Assembly (NCBI RefSeq): GCF_004379255.2
Contig: NC_056040.1
Coordinates: forward strand, 27,308,852-27,372,851
DNA: 64,000 nt
Reading direction: 5' to 3'
Origin: Salvia splendens
Lineage: Eukaryota > Streptophyta > Magnoliopsida > Lamiales > Lamiaceae
A model generated the notes under the pieces. The model was not told the origin of the DNA. It saw nothing but the letters and a program-made list of their open reading frames with translations, and ran no database searches. Positions 22,680 through 32,987 of the stretch are shown piece by piece (the stretch's first letter is position 1; each line of letters opens with the position of its first letter). Made by a program: the position numbers and the translations under genes.

Positions 22680-24092
22680 TGATAAGGCTCGTTTCATGGA
22701 TCTATTTTACGTATGAATTCTGTGATTTCTAAGGTGCTAACATGCATTTATAAGTCCAGGTGCGTGAAAAATCTGCCAAACCTAGGAATGAAAGACGATT
22801 ACCAGGGCAGAGAGAATAAAGAAGAAAAGTGAAGAAAATGAGCAAATTCCGCGAGGGTACAATCGTCAAATCAAGATGATCGTTGCCCTAGGGATTGGAG
22901 CCACGCCTATAAATACTAGGAAGCTTACGAGAAGAAGAAGGACACGAAGTTAGAGAATTTTCCTTAGTATTTTTGGGCTCACTCTTCACACACTCACTCG
23001 CGCACTTGGTTCCATTGAGATTTGGGGTAGTTAGTGGTGGTTTGTTTTTGTTCAGCTGAAGGTGTAACATCACTCCGAGAATAAGTGAAGAAACAATTTA
23101 CTTTCTGCATGTACTCTTTCCTCACCGATTTCCTTGCCGGAAATTCGGCGATTGCTTTGTGACTCATTTCAGTTTATGTTTAATCTAGTTTACATTCCTG
23201 TTTTTGTTTGATTCTGTCGTTTACTGCTCTGATTTCTGCTTTGGGTGCTTTTCGCAATTGTTTTGTTGATCGGAGCTGAGATTGGTGTTGATCGGAGTTG
23301 GATTTCTGAGATTGAGGTTGAATCGGAGTTGTGATGATGTTGAGAATGGTGGATCTAATTTGTTTGGTGTTGATTCTGGTAGATCTAGCTTAGATTTCTG
23401 TTAATCGTTCGAATCTGGAATACGTGTGTTCGGATCTGCATGGAAAACTCTGTTACCGCTTGTTTACTTAGTCCAGTAGTTTAGATCTGATAGCTTTCAG
23501 TTTAATTGAAGTTTTCGGCGTTTGATTTGAGGTATGCTCTGTTTTTCATGTATGCTCTGTTCATTCCGTGTTCGTTTGTTGGAAGAGATGAAGTCGATCG
23601 GTAGTTGTAGTCGTACTGCTTTAGTTTGTTAGTTGCAGCTTTTGTCAGTAGCTAATTAGAGTAATTTCTTTTCCTGTTTACTTTTGCTTGCCTTGTGTTT
23701 GGTTAATTTAGGAAACTCTTTTGCTTGACACATGAATTTTGCTAATACTCTCAAATTATTGTTTGATACAAATCATGCATGCATTTACGTTTTACGTACT
23801 TTCAATTCTCCAGATTTGGTAGTTAGCATAGACTAGATTTTATTTCCCAGGCCTAGTAGTTTAAAACTCAACCCTCATGTTGCGTGGCAGCAGCCCAAAA
23901 GTTCTCTCTATGCATTCCAACCCTTCCGTCTTCATGGATTCGATCTCGACTTCCCTATACTAACCAATAGTGTAGAGGGTTGAGGATTTGAGGCAAGGTT
24001 GTTACAACAACGACTGTATTCTGAAGGTTCACGATCTCCTAGACTCTGTGCTCTAGTGAATCCTCTGAACCTAAGAATTAGGCACACACACA
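22680..24092 (+). repeat. 3' LTR of the Athila-like element
   Basis: Begins TGATAAGGCTCG right after the purine-rich TTTAAGTATGAGCAGT tract. It matches the 5' LTR up to ...GGCACACACA and then diverges, so about 26 bp of the 3' end appear lost or replaced. Confidence 0.85.
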
Positions 24093-25136
24093 GAATTATA
24101 ACTAATTGCACTTCTAAAAATAATACTCCGTAATAGAATAAATAGTAGATAAATAAGTATACTATATCAAATGAGTAATAGAAATTTCTAACATGATTTA
24201 ATGATACGATTATCAAAATTACCGACTGCTATATAGTATCACGAGTTCATATTAAGAACGTCTATAGTTTGATATCGTGTAGCATAATGTCATTAGTTAG
24301 GATTATATTTAACTATAAATTTATATACTCCATTAGTAGTATATATTTTATTATACGCATTAATATCAAGTATCATTATATATTATGGGGTATAAGGTTA
24401 TTATTATGGGTTCTTATTAATCAGTATAGTATAATATGGTGTAATATCTTAATTAATATTAATAATATGTATTTGTATTAATGTTGAATACAGTTATTAT
24501 TATGGATTAATAATATTATGAATTATTAATGTTGCATATACTATACCGTGTATGATGTTATTATAATTAATACTATGAAATATCATAGTTGTACATATTG
24601 TAATATTATGAATTTTTATAAATTGATAATCTACTTATCTGAAGTTATTACCAGAACTTGCTAGATTAGGCCATTAAGGGGAAAAAATTGAAGATTAGAT
24701 CAATTGACTGGAGATGTGGTTAATATAAGCTTAGAGTTGTTAATTTAACTTAAATTGAAAAATCAATTACAAATAAAATTGATTTATTCAAATTGATTAG
24801 TCGGGGACTCATTAGATCAATTGGGAAAAATAAACAACGGATCGATCAATTGGACTTTTAAAAATTATAAGTATGTAAATTGATATTAGACATTAATTGA
24901 TTATAATATTATATTTGAACCAAAAAGTTTATAAATATGACAAATGGTTTAAAAATTAAATTTTAATATCAAGAATATTTATAATGTAAATATATAAACT
25001 AAAAAGTTAATAAAAAGTACATAAATATTCTTTTGCAATAAAATATTAGGGATCTTACTTTTAATTGGAAATATCTTACCATTTTTTTATTCCATTTACC
25101 CCGAATCACCTCTAAAAACAAATATACTATAATCAA
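24093..25136. other. AT-rich intergenic DNA
   Basis: Strongly AT-rich, with TATTAAT/ATTATG words repeated irregularly; no gene, RNA or element termini recognised. Confidence 0.5.
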
Positions 25137-25370
25137 GGTTATGTTTGTTTGACGAAAAAGTAAAGTTGGCAAAAAAAATTTATTCCTAAATAATTGAACC
25201 CTAGGAATAATATTTCTAACAACTTCCTTTTCCCTTGATTAGAAAATTATCAAACTAGAAAAAAATTATCTAGAAGAAATTGGTAATCAGAATCTTGAAA
25301 AATAGTACTACTTTTCTTAAGAAATATTCTAATTATAAAATAATCGTAGATCATCTGACTCCAAAATTAT
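25137..25370. mobile_element. Degenerate relative of the 19.3 kb TIR element
   Basis: GTTATGTTTGTTTGACGAAAAAGTAAAGTTGGCAA-like sequence followed by ATTCCTAAAT and CCTAGGAATAATATTTCTAAC matches the first 110 bp of the element at 19327 with many changes. The right end is not clear. Confidence 0.5.
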
Positions 25371-25388
25371 AGAATTTAATTAAAAACC

Positions 25389-25432
25389 ACTAATTAATGC
25401 ATATCGTATATAAACTATATGCATTAATTAGT
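25389..25432. repeat. Perfect 16 bp inverted repeat
   Basis: ACTAATTAATGCATAT and its exact inverse are separated by 12 bp. It abuts a Stowaway MITE. Confidence 0.85.
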
Positions 25433-25433
25433 A

Positions 25434-25646
25434 CTACCTACTTTCCATTCAACATGTCAACCTTTCTTTTTTAGTTGGTCTCGCCTAAGATGTTCACTTT
25501 CTACATTTATTAATAAATTTGTCTCTCTTCTCTCTTTATTAAAATATTTAACTACCTTTTCTTTCTATTTACTTCATCTAACAACTCTTCCTAAAATTTT
25601 GTATCACTATAAATTATGAACATCTTGAATGAGACGGAGCGAGTAG
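25434..25646. mobile_element. Stowaway-type MITE, 213 bp
   Basis: CTACCTACTTTCCATTCAACATGT at the left pairs with ACATCTTGAATGAGACGGAGCGAGTAG at the right, TA on both sides. TIRs are diverged. Confidence 0.6.
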
Positions 25647-26111
25647 TATATAAAAATAAGAGTGAACTACATAAAAAGTCTCTAACGTTTCCATTTGTGA
25701 CACTGCAGGTCCCTAACAAAAAAATATCACCACAAGACTCTAACCTTAAACATAATCACATATCTTGTATTTGTAGCCAATTTTCGGACCAAAATACCCA
25801 AATGCCTTGAAGGGCATTTTAGTCATATTACTGCAACTTGCAGGCCTACTCTGCACACACCTACACGACTTGCAGACATTAGCCAGACACTTTTGTCAAA
25901 TCAAAGTTGATCTTTCCCAAGCTGTGTATATCCCTCTATATTTTAAGGGTTTGAAATTCATTTCTCTTCTCTCGCTTCAATTCATTCTCTCATTTTCTTT
26001 CGTCTAATGCGTGTGCTCCCTACCGTCGTATACTCAGTTTTCAATTCATTCTCTACAGCTGAGCTTGAGATCGCAATTTAGGTAACTTGCACTCTGACCG
26101 ATTTGGGTCAA

Positions 26112-26290
26112 TTTTGTAGCTGAATTTGGGTGGATTTTGCAGCAGAATTTGGTTGTATTCAATTTAGGGTTTATGTGTGTTAGGTTGTGTTGAATTTAGG
26201 GTCGATTTCGTAGCTGAATTTGGGTGGATTTTGCAGGTGAATTTGGCTGTATTCAATTTAGGATTTATGTGTGTTAGGCTGTGTCGTGCA
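26112..26290 (+). repeat. 94 bp tandem duplication in the GRF gene leader
   Basis: The block starting GTAGCTGAATTTGGGTGG at 26116 recurs at 26210 with a few changes. It lies in the presumed 5' leader intron; AATTCAG just before 26367 is a plausible acceptor. Confidence 0.75.
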
Positions 26291-26378
26291 ATTTTTTGGG
26301 GATTTCATTTCATAAATAATGACGTATAAGTTTTTAATATGTTTTGGGTTTTAATTTTCAATTCAGGTCCTTATTGCA

Positions 26379-26849
26379 ATGTCTTCTTCTAGTTCTCAAT
26401 TGTTCGGGTCAAGTTTCAATTGGGATTGGCCTCATCCACATATTGTGAACTGTAATCATGATCTTGAGGCTGAGCTAGTGATATCTAGAACGACTGCTAA
26501 TCCTGGTCGACGTTACTATCGTTGTCCAATATGGAAGGAAGATGATTGCAGATTCTTTCGTTGGTTTGATGCGGGTCTATCGCCAAGCCAAGACACTTAC
26601 TTTCAAAGAATCAAGCTCGAACGAGACAAGTTTGAAAAACAACTCCGATGCAAGAATATTGTGGAAGGTGTTCTTGAAGATAAATTGTGCAAGAAAAGTG
26701 ACGAATGTGAAGATCTGGAGTTAAAATTGAGCATGAAGACTGAGGAGTGTGTACTTCTTAATTTAGAAATTGTTAAAACCACCAAAATGTCCCGAAATAT
26801 GAAGATTGTAATATTGTTGTTATGCGTTGTAATTATTTTCCTAATGTAA
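26379..26849 (+). CDS. GRF-type zinc finger protein with C-terminal membrane helix
   Basis: This is a 156 aa frame. Residues about 20-65 form a GRF zinc finger: CNHDLEAELVISRT, NPGRRYYRCP, DDCRFFRWFD. A Lys/Glu-rich coiled coil follows (75-135) and then a hydrophobic tail MKIVILLLCVVIIFLM that could anchor the protein in a membrane. Plant proteins with this compact layout are common but mostly uncharacterised; GRF fingers elsewhere bind nucleic acid. The frame is intact, starts at the first ATG after a likely leader intron and is convergent with the broken transposase 630 bp away. Presence inside the MULE suggests an accessory element gene, but a trapped host gene cannot be excluded. Confidence 0.8.
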   Translation: MSSSSSQLFGSSFNWDWPHPHIVNCNHDLEAELVISRTTANPGRRYYRCPIWKEDDCRFFRWFDAGLSPSQDTYFQRIKLERDKFEKQLRCKNIVEGVLEDKLCKKSDECEDLELKLSMKTEECVLLNLEIVKTTKMSRNMKIVILLLCVVIIFLM

Positions 26850-27477
26850 TGGTAACACTTTTTTTCTTCAATCAATAAGAGGGGATTTTTTAGTACTAAA
26901 CCTTTGAAGTTCCACAGTAAGTATGTGGAGTAAATAAGTGACATTTTAATTATTGTACACGAATGAAGTTTTACAATCATGAATGAAGTTCCCGAATGAA
27001 GTTTTATAATCGCTAATGAAGTACCCATCTTTTGGTGAAATACCACCCTACGTACAAAACTTTTTGTTGAATAACACCCGACGTACAAAACTTTTTGTGA
27101 AATAACACCCTATGTACAAAGTTAAAATATGGAGTACTCAATTAATAAAATATGTATAGGTAGTTATCAACAAACAAGAAGGGCCTTCCCATATATCATA
27201 CACAAAAGTATAGTCATAAAATACAGGCAAAAAATGCAGTTAACTACAACTACATACAAGAGTCTTCTCATAAAGCATAGACAAAAATATAGTCATAATG
27301 TTTGACAAAAAAGGCAGTTAACTACATACAAGGGCATTCTCATGATGATACCTAACAAGCATAGTCATAATATAATATCTGCATAATGTTTGACAAAAAA
27401 AAGGCTTCAAGACACTAACAAAAACCAACACCATTGTTTAGACTTTTCAGGTTCCCAAACTTGATCACCGCGATTAT

Positions 27478-30400
27478 TCAATCCTGATCCCCGCGACGGC
27501 CACAGCGTTGCGGCGGAGTCCTGGTCCGACGTGTGCTAGCCCTTGGACCAGTGTGATTGGTCTACAACAAACAACAAACCGGTCAAATTGACTGCCAATG
27601 GTTAGGAAATGAAAAGTGATAAATTGATACCGAATACTACCTCTTGGTTTGGCCGCATAGACCGACGTGTGCTAGGTCGTCCCCGACGAGGTAGATTGGT
27701 CTGTAACAAACAAACCATTAAAATACAGGCCAACGGATAGGGAATTCATATAATCGTACTGAACAGTACCTCTTGATTTTGAAACATGTTAGACGACTCA
27801 GCTCTGTCACCGCCATCCGTCGTGGGTGGCTCACCGGGCTGTGAACTCTGTCCAACTTCAGTTCGAGCATCTACACAGGGATCATTGGTGAATGTTCTCC
27901 TGTTATGACCATTTTGTCCGCACCGACGACATCTGAGTACAAAGGTTCGTCGTAGTGACTCAGATCCGTTCTCATGATGACGAACCTGGGGCTCTTCACG
28001 CCTCAGTTTCTTTGGTCGTCCACGCTGTCGCTTTGTCCTCGGATGTGCCAGTTCAAATCCAACGTTAGAAGTCTTGGGCCAATTATCTATCCCATTGATT
28101 GGGTACAGGATATTCTCGTACAGAATCGACATTGTGGACCGTAAATAATAGCGGGAGACATAGTCTGATACATCCTTCTCATTCTTGTTGATTGTAGCGA
28201 TGGCATGAGTGCACGGGATCCTAGTCAGCTGCCATGATCTGCACGAGCAAGTAAATTCACGCATGTTCACTACATACTGGCCTGACCGTCCCGACACTTG
28301 GTACGAATCCTCTCCGTTCCATGTTGATCTCCAGGAAGAAGCCCTCACGTACAACTTATCCACAATATCTTTGATAACGGGCGGCAGTGCATGATCGTAT
28401 GTCTTGATCCACTGGCCTCTGATCTGAATCCTCTCCATTTGACTCGTCCGGATCTCCTCCAACATGGTGATAATGGCCAACTCTCGAGCAATTGCTATCT
28501 TCGAATTAAAGGTCTCGCAGATATTGTTTTGGATAACATCACAACAAACATGTGAAGAGAAATATGCCTTCACCCATTTTTCTTTTGGAGCAATACCGAG
28601 TAGATATTGATGTGCTTGGGGATATATAATCTGCAACACATCCATCCGCTCCACATACTGTTCGTGGGTTGTACTCGACGCAAGCTCCCACAATATTTCC
28701 TTAAAATTCTCCCCGATGAATCTCTTCTTGAAGTTGTTGTATATGTGCTGAACACAGAAGCGATGCTCGCTCTGTGGGAAATCCTCAAGGATGACTTTTG
28801 TAAGACCCTACCAGATTTATGTAACACAACACCCATTAGTACATGTATAAGCCACAACACAAAATCTATAATCACAATCGAACTATTAATCTATAGGTCC
28901 AATCACAACTAAAGTATTACTCCCTCCGTCCCGCACTACTCGCACATTTCCTTTTGGGCACGAAGATTAAGGAATGAGTGATAGACAAAGTAAATAATTA
29001 CGGCTGTAGGTATAAATTGTTACAAAAAATGGAAAGAGAGCAAATAACTTGGGACGCCCAGAAAGGAAATAAGTGCAAGTAGTGCGGGACGGAGGGAGTA
29101 TTATTTAAAAAATCACAATTACAGTATACACTTTTTACTGAAATCACATTACTCGTACCTTTTGCTGATCAGACATGAAGAAGTATCTTGGGGCATTCTC
29201 ATGTATGTGAAGGTCCTCTGATAGGTAGGCAAGAAACCATTTCTACTGATCATAGCTCTCTGCCTCAGTCACCGCCCACGCAATAGGCCACCAACCGTTG
29301 TTTGGATCAATTCCCATGGTCGTCATAATTTGGCCTCTGTACATACCTCTCAAGAAACAGGCATCCAAGAAGATAATTGGACGGCAAAAATGCATCCAAC
29401 CATTTTTCAAACGCATCCAACCATTTTTCAACTTGTGGTACTGGTACTGGTACTTCTCCAACCTCAGAGACTGGGGCTTTGGATGGTACTGATTCGGATG
29501 ATACCGCTTCAAATGCTTTATCTAAATTTTGACAAGCTACCTCCTCGTCCCTCTTTCTCTGAGCACAAGCATCTTCTAAACTCTTTGTAAGATATTGCTC
29601 GAACTCAACATCCCTATCATACCAGCCAATCATCAAAGGCTTACTCAGGTGCCTTTGCAACTGATCCCCCTGCCTCCTCTTCGTTCTGAGTTTTTGCTTT
29701 GCCACATTTGGCTCGGTTTCTTCAATCTCTTCAATAATGACTCCTGGGGGTTTCGACGCCCTGAATCTGAGAAGCTCTTGCGCTTCCTCTTTCATCTTTT
29801 CCAGTATAGCGGCAGCCCGGGTTATCTCCACAACGTAAATGTGAACTAACTTTGTCGTAGTAGCCGCCGCTTTGAGGAAATCCTTTAGATGTGTATCCTC
29901 AATAATGGGCATCAAAGGGTCGCCTATTAAAACCCCCTCGGAGTCATGACTGTACTTTGGATCACAATAATAGAACTCACATATCATCTTCCTATCAAAC
30001 TTCAACTTTAACACCATACTCGAGAGGTCTATGAGCTCGAATCGGTTAATGTTACAGAAATCGAAGAATGTCAAATACCCACCAACATACTTTTTCTCAT
30101 CTTTGGTAAAGAAGAATGAACCTCCATGATGGAAAGCAACTGAAAACTTTCCAGGTTCTTCCCCTGTTAAGGAAAACAAAAACTGGACAATCAAAAATCA
30201 AACCAAAACATCCAAAAAAAATTCACAAAAAAATAAATTTCCGGAGCCCTAAATCATAAACTGAGGATTAAAAATCATTTTCTATCACTGAAAGCCCAAT
30301 GTACGGATGGAATTAAAAACATAACTTACTATATTCATCGTCGAGGATGAAAACATCCAGGCTAGGATCTCGGAAATCCCATGTTTCTTCATCCACATCT

Positions 30401-30534
30401 ATGACCTCCGGTGCATGTCTCGGTGGTCGCCGTGGTGGTGGCGATGGCGGTGGTGTGGGTTCCTTTTTACGACGAGACGGATTTCGTGATGACGATGCGC
30501 CTGAGGATCCAGCGCGCTTCCGTTTTGGCGCCAT
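27478..30534 (-). pseudogene. MuDR-type (MULE) transposase, multi-exon, broken
   Basis: Exons seen on the minus strand: 30534-30330 (MAPKRKRAGSS, Pro-rich), 30163 to about 29430 (N-terminal domain with KFSVAFHHGGSF and YVGGYLTFFDFC), about 29410-29159 (DDE core RPIIFLDACFLRG...FMSDQQK), 28807-27770 (GLTKVILEDFPQSEHRFC, NNICETFNSKI, SWIM finger CSCRSWQLTRIPCTH, zinc knuckle CRRCGQNGH), 27700-27641 and 27561-27478 (two related Arg-rich repeats). Introns with GT-AG ends keep phase. Lesions: a deletion plus frameshift between the N-terminal part and the DDE core, TAG for Trp near 29243, and the last knuckle Cys is lost. It would cut and paste the element via its TIRs if intact. Confidence 0.85.
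28920..29098. mobile_element. Stowaway MITE, 179 bp, in a transposase intron
   Basis: CTCCCTCCGTCCCGCACTACT is matched by a long perfect inverse at the other end, TA on both sides. It sits inside the 28808-29158 intron, so it does not interrupt coding sequence. The near-perfect TIRs suggest it is fairly young. Confidence 0.93.
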
Positions 30535-30674
30535 TCATGCAAGAGAGGTTTTTACAGAGGGGAGCTGAGAGAATGAAGAGTGAAAATAAAGTTTGTGAAA
30601 TTTTTGAAATTAATTTGATAAATAACAAATGGAGTATTGTATATGTGGCGTGTATATGTGGTGTATATTATAGC

Positions 30675-30864
30675 CAGGGGCGTAGCCTGAAAATCATGCT
30701 ACAGGAGGCAAAATTATATCCAGGGTAATTTTATGAATTTTAATAAAGGGACATTTAGTGAAGAAGTTGATATATATTTGGAAATTTGTACTAAAGTATA
30801 AAAGGATGAGTGGGGGTGAGGAGGGGCAATTGCCCCATCTAGACATAGGCTAGCTACGCCCCTG
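30675..30864. mobile_element. hAT-type MITE, 190 bp
   Basis: CAGGGGCGTAGCCTG at the start and GGCTAGCTACGCCCCTG at the end. Flanks ATTATAGC and ATTGTAGC are an 8 bp target duplication with one change. Confidence 0.85.
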
Positions 30865-31085
30865 ATTGTAGCATACAAACCGACGCCTGACGGCTGACGC
30901 ACAGACATCAAATCTCGACAGGTGAAGAGTAATTAGGAGTACATGCAGTGCAGCATGCAGGCCGCCACTGCAGATTTCCATTTGATATGACCATAATACC
31001 CTTTTAGGGCTGAAGGGTCTTTTAGCCTGAAAAAAGTAACATCAAAATATGATAGGGTACTAATCATATGAAATTTTTAAATTAA

Positions 31086-31117
31086 TATAATTTTAAACAA
31101 TTAAGTGTTATATAGTA

Positions 31118-31159
<42 letters not shown>

Positions 31160-32227
31160 TCTAATGTTTTTGCTATTGTCTTAGATTTTATTATAGTGTC
31201 ATAACATTATTTTTTAAATTATCATTAATTTCAAATATTAACTTTATATTTCTTTATATCATTAAATTTATATTAATTTATCATATCGTAATATTTGTAT
31301 TAGTATTATTTAATTATTAGTGCAAAACGTGACATTTAGACATATACATTAGAAAGCGCTTGAATATTTAATTATAATATTACGTTATACTACATTTACT
31401 TAATATTGTTAATTCCTTTTATAAATAAAAATCTGAAAAGTAAGAAAAGAAATACTCCTATAGTATAAAGCGTAGTAGTACATTTTAGAAGTCTCAAGTA
31501 ATATATTGTTGGATGAATTAAGGCAGGGGTAGAACAGTCTTTAAATTTTTGATACTTTTTAAGTGCATTAAATGGCTCAGTTTTAAAATTAAAAATTCAT
31601 ATTATGGCCAGCCATAATGTGATCATTTAGCATTACTCTAAAGTAAGAGAGATGATGAAAAATAAAGTATGAGAGAAATAAAGTTTTTACCATAAAAGGA
31701 AACATCTCAACTATCTTAGAACAAACCAAAAGAAATATGATTCAACTACTTTTGAAAAGGGGGAGTATAATGTTTTGCATCTCCTGTAGAAACATATGAC
31801 TGCACTGATGTGACATAATAGTTTGATGAAATTTGGTAACAGAATGACTATGAAAAAGGTTCCTCTCTCTTCTAGAACTTCAGAACTTGTATTGAGCAAC
31901 CTCAGCAATCCTCAAATTCTATTATATGGTGAACTCAAATGAAGTTAGGATTGAAGAACAATGATACTTGGCTAAATTGCATGAAAAAAACAGAAACATT
32001 TTCACAAACTATTCATGGGTGATGTGCACAAACAGTAAAGGAGATCATATTAATTCAGTAACACCTTTTGGAAATTGAAAATAAGCACTCTACTTTGATA
32101 GATATGCTAAAGGCAAATCACTTAATTTTGATTTGCTTTTGTTTTGACCACTCTAATTTTTCATCGAATTAGATCATCCTGGACATGTAAAATTCGTGCA
32201 TGTATCATCCAGGCAACTCCTGTAAAT
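31086..32227. other. AT-rich intergenic DNA with MITE remnants
   Basis: Contains an (ATT)n microsatellite (31118-31160) and the 3' half of a Stowaway ending GGGGGAG near 31766. No gene recognised. Confidence 0.5.
31118..31160. repeat. (ATT)n microsatellite
   Basis: About 14 pure ATT units. Confidence 0.95.
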
Positions 32228-32767
32228 TAGGGCTGGCAAATCGTGCGGATTGGGTCGTTATCGGGTCAACCTGATAATGACCCAACCCAATAAGGTCTAA
32301 CCTGAACCCGACCTGTTAAGGAAACTGTAAATCCGAACACGAACCCGACCTGCTACCTTCAAATCCGAACACGACCCGCACCCGACACGAACCCGTTATC
32401 GACACGATATAATATGGGTTGACACGACACGATAACAACCCGAACCTGATATTACACGATTAAACCTTAATTTTTAACCTAATTTACACAATTAAAATTT
32501 GTTTTATACTATTTAAACCTAATTTATAAGAAATTAAAAAATTAAAGTAATATATATTTTTATAAATAATAATAAAAATAATAATATTATTTCTTAATGA
32601 GTTACCCGTATCCGACCCGCATCCGACCCGAACCCAACCCGAAATTATCGAGTTCTTAATGAGTCAACCCGATAAGGACACGGATCCAATAAGACTTGAC
32701 CCCAACCCAATAATTTCATGCGAATTCGTGTCAGATTATTGTGTCGTGTCGAAAATTGCCAGCCGTA
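32228..32767. mobile_element. Non-autonomous hAT-type element, 540 bp
   Basis: TAGGGCTGGCAA at the start and TTGCCAGCCGTA at the end form the TIR. CTGTAAAT flanks both sides (32220-32227, 32768-32775), a perfect 8 bp target duplication. The interior holds many CCCGACCCG/GGTTCGGGT words. A close relative in inverted orientation lies at 52537. Confidence 0.92.
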
Positions 32768-32987
32768 CTGTAAATGCTTTCCAAAGTCTGCCAAAATTCT
32801 TTCCTTTCATTTTATTTTGGATATATAAACACTTGCCTTGCTTACTTCCATTATTAAAGAGTTACAATGTTCATGACTTGTGAAAAAACCGCAGGTTTCA
32901 ACACTCAAAATCCTAGAGAAGAGACAATAGACGTTGTTCGTTTTTCACAGCTGTCTTCTCTTCCGCTCTGACTTCCTTGGTCGTTTC

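Larger units (their letters stand above)
11972..24092 (+). mobile_element. Athila-like Ty3/gypsy LTR retrotransposon, about 12.1 kb
   Basis: Two direct LTRs of about 1.4 kb bracket gag, protease, RT, RNase H and integrase remnants in that order, followed by a 3.4 kb non-coding 3' region. The primer site resembles the tRNA-Asp complement used by Athila/Tat lineages, and LTRs beginning TGATAAGG after a GAGGACAAA...TTTAAGT purine tract are also typical. Many stops and frameshifts make it non-autonomous now. No clear 5 bp target duplication was found: CACGC on the left, none on the right, consistent with a truncated 3' LTR end. Confidence 0.9.
25660..31085. mobile_element. Degraded MULE with transposase and GRF ORF (borders approximate)
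   Basis: The left end begins GAGTGAACTACATAAAAAG, the same GAGTRAA start as the two smaller Mutator-like elements here. About 150 bp in, GGGCATTTTAGTCATAT is mirrored at 30985-31001 (GGGTATTATGGTCATAT on the minus strand), and CTGCAG/GCAGGCCT words are shared. The right terminus and a 9 bp target duplication could not be fixed. Inside are two convergent coding regions. Confidence 0.6.
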
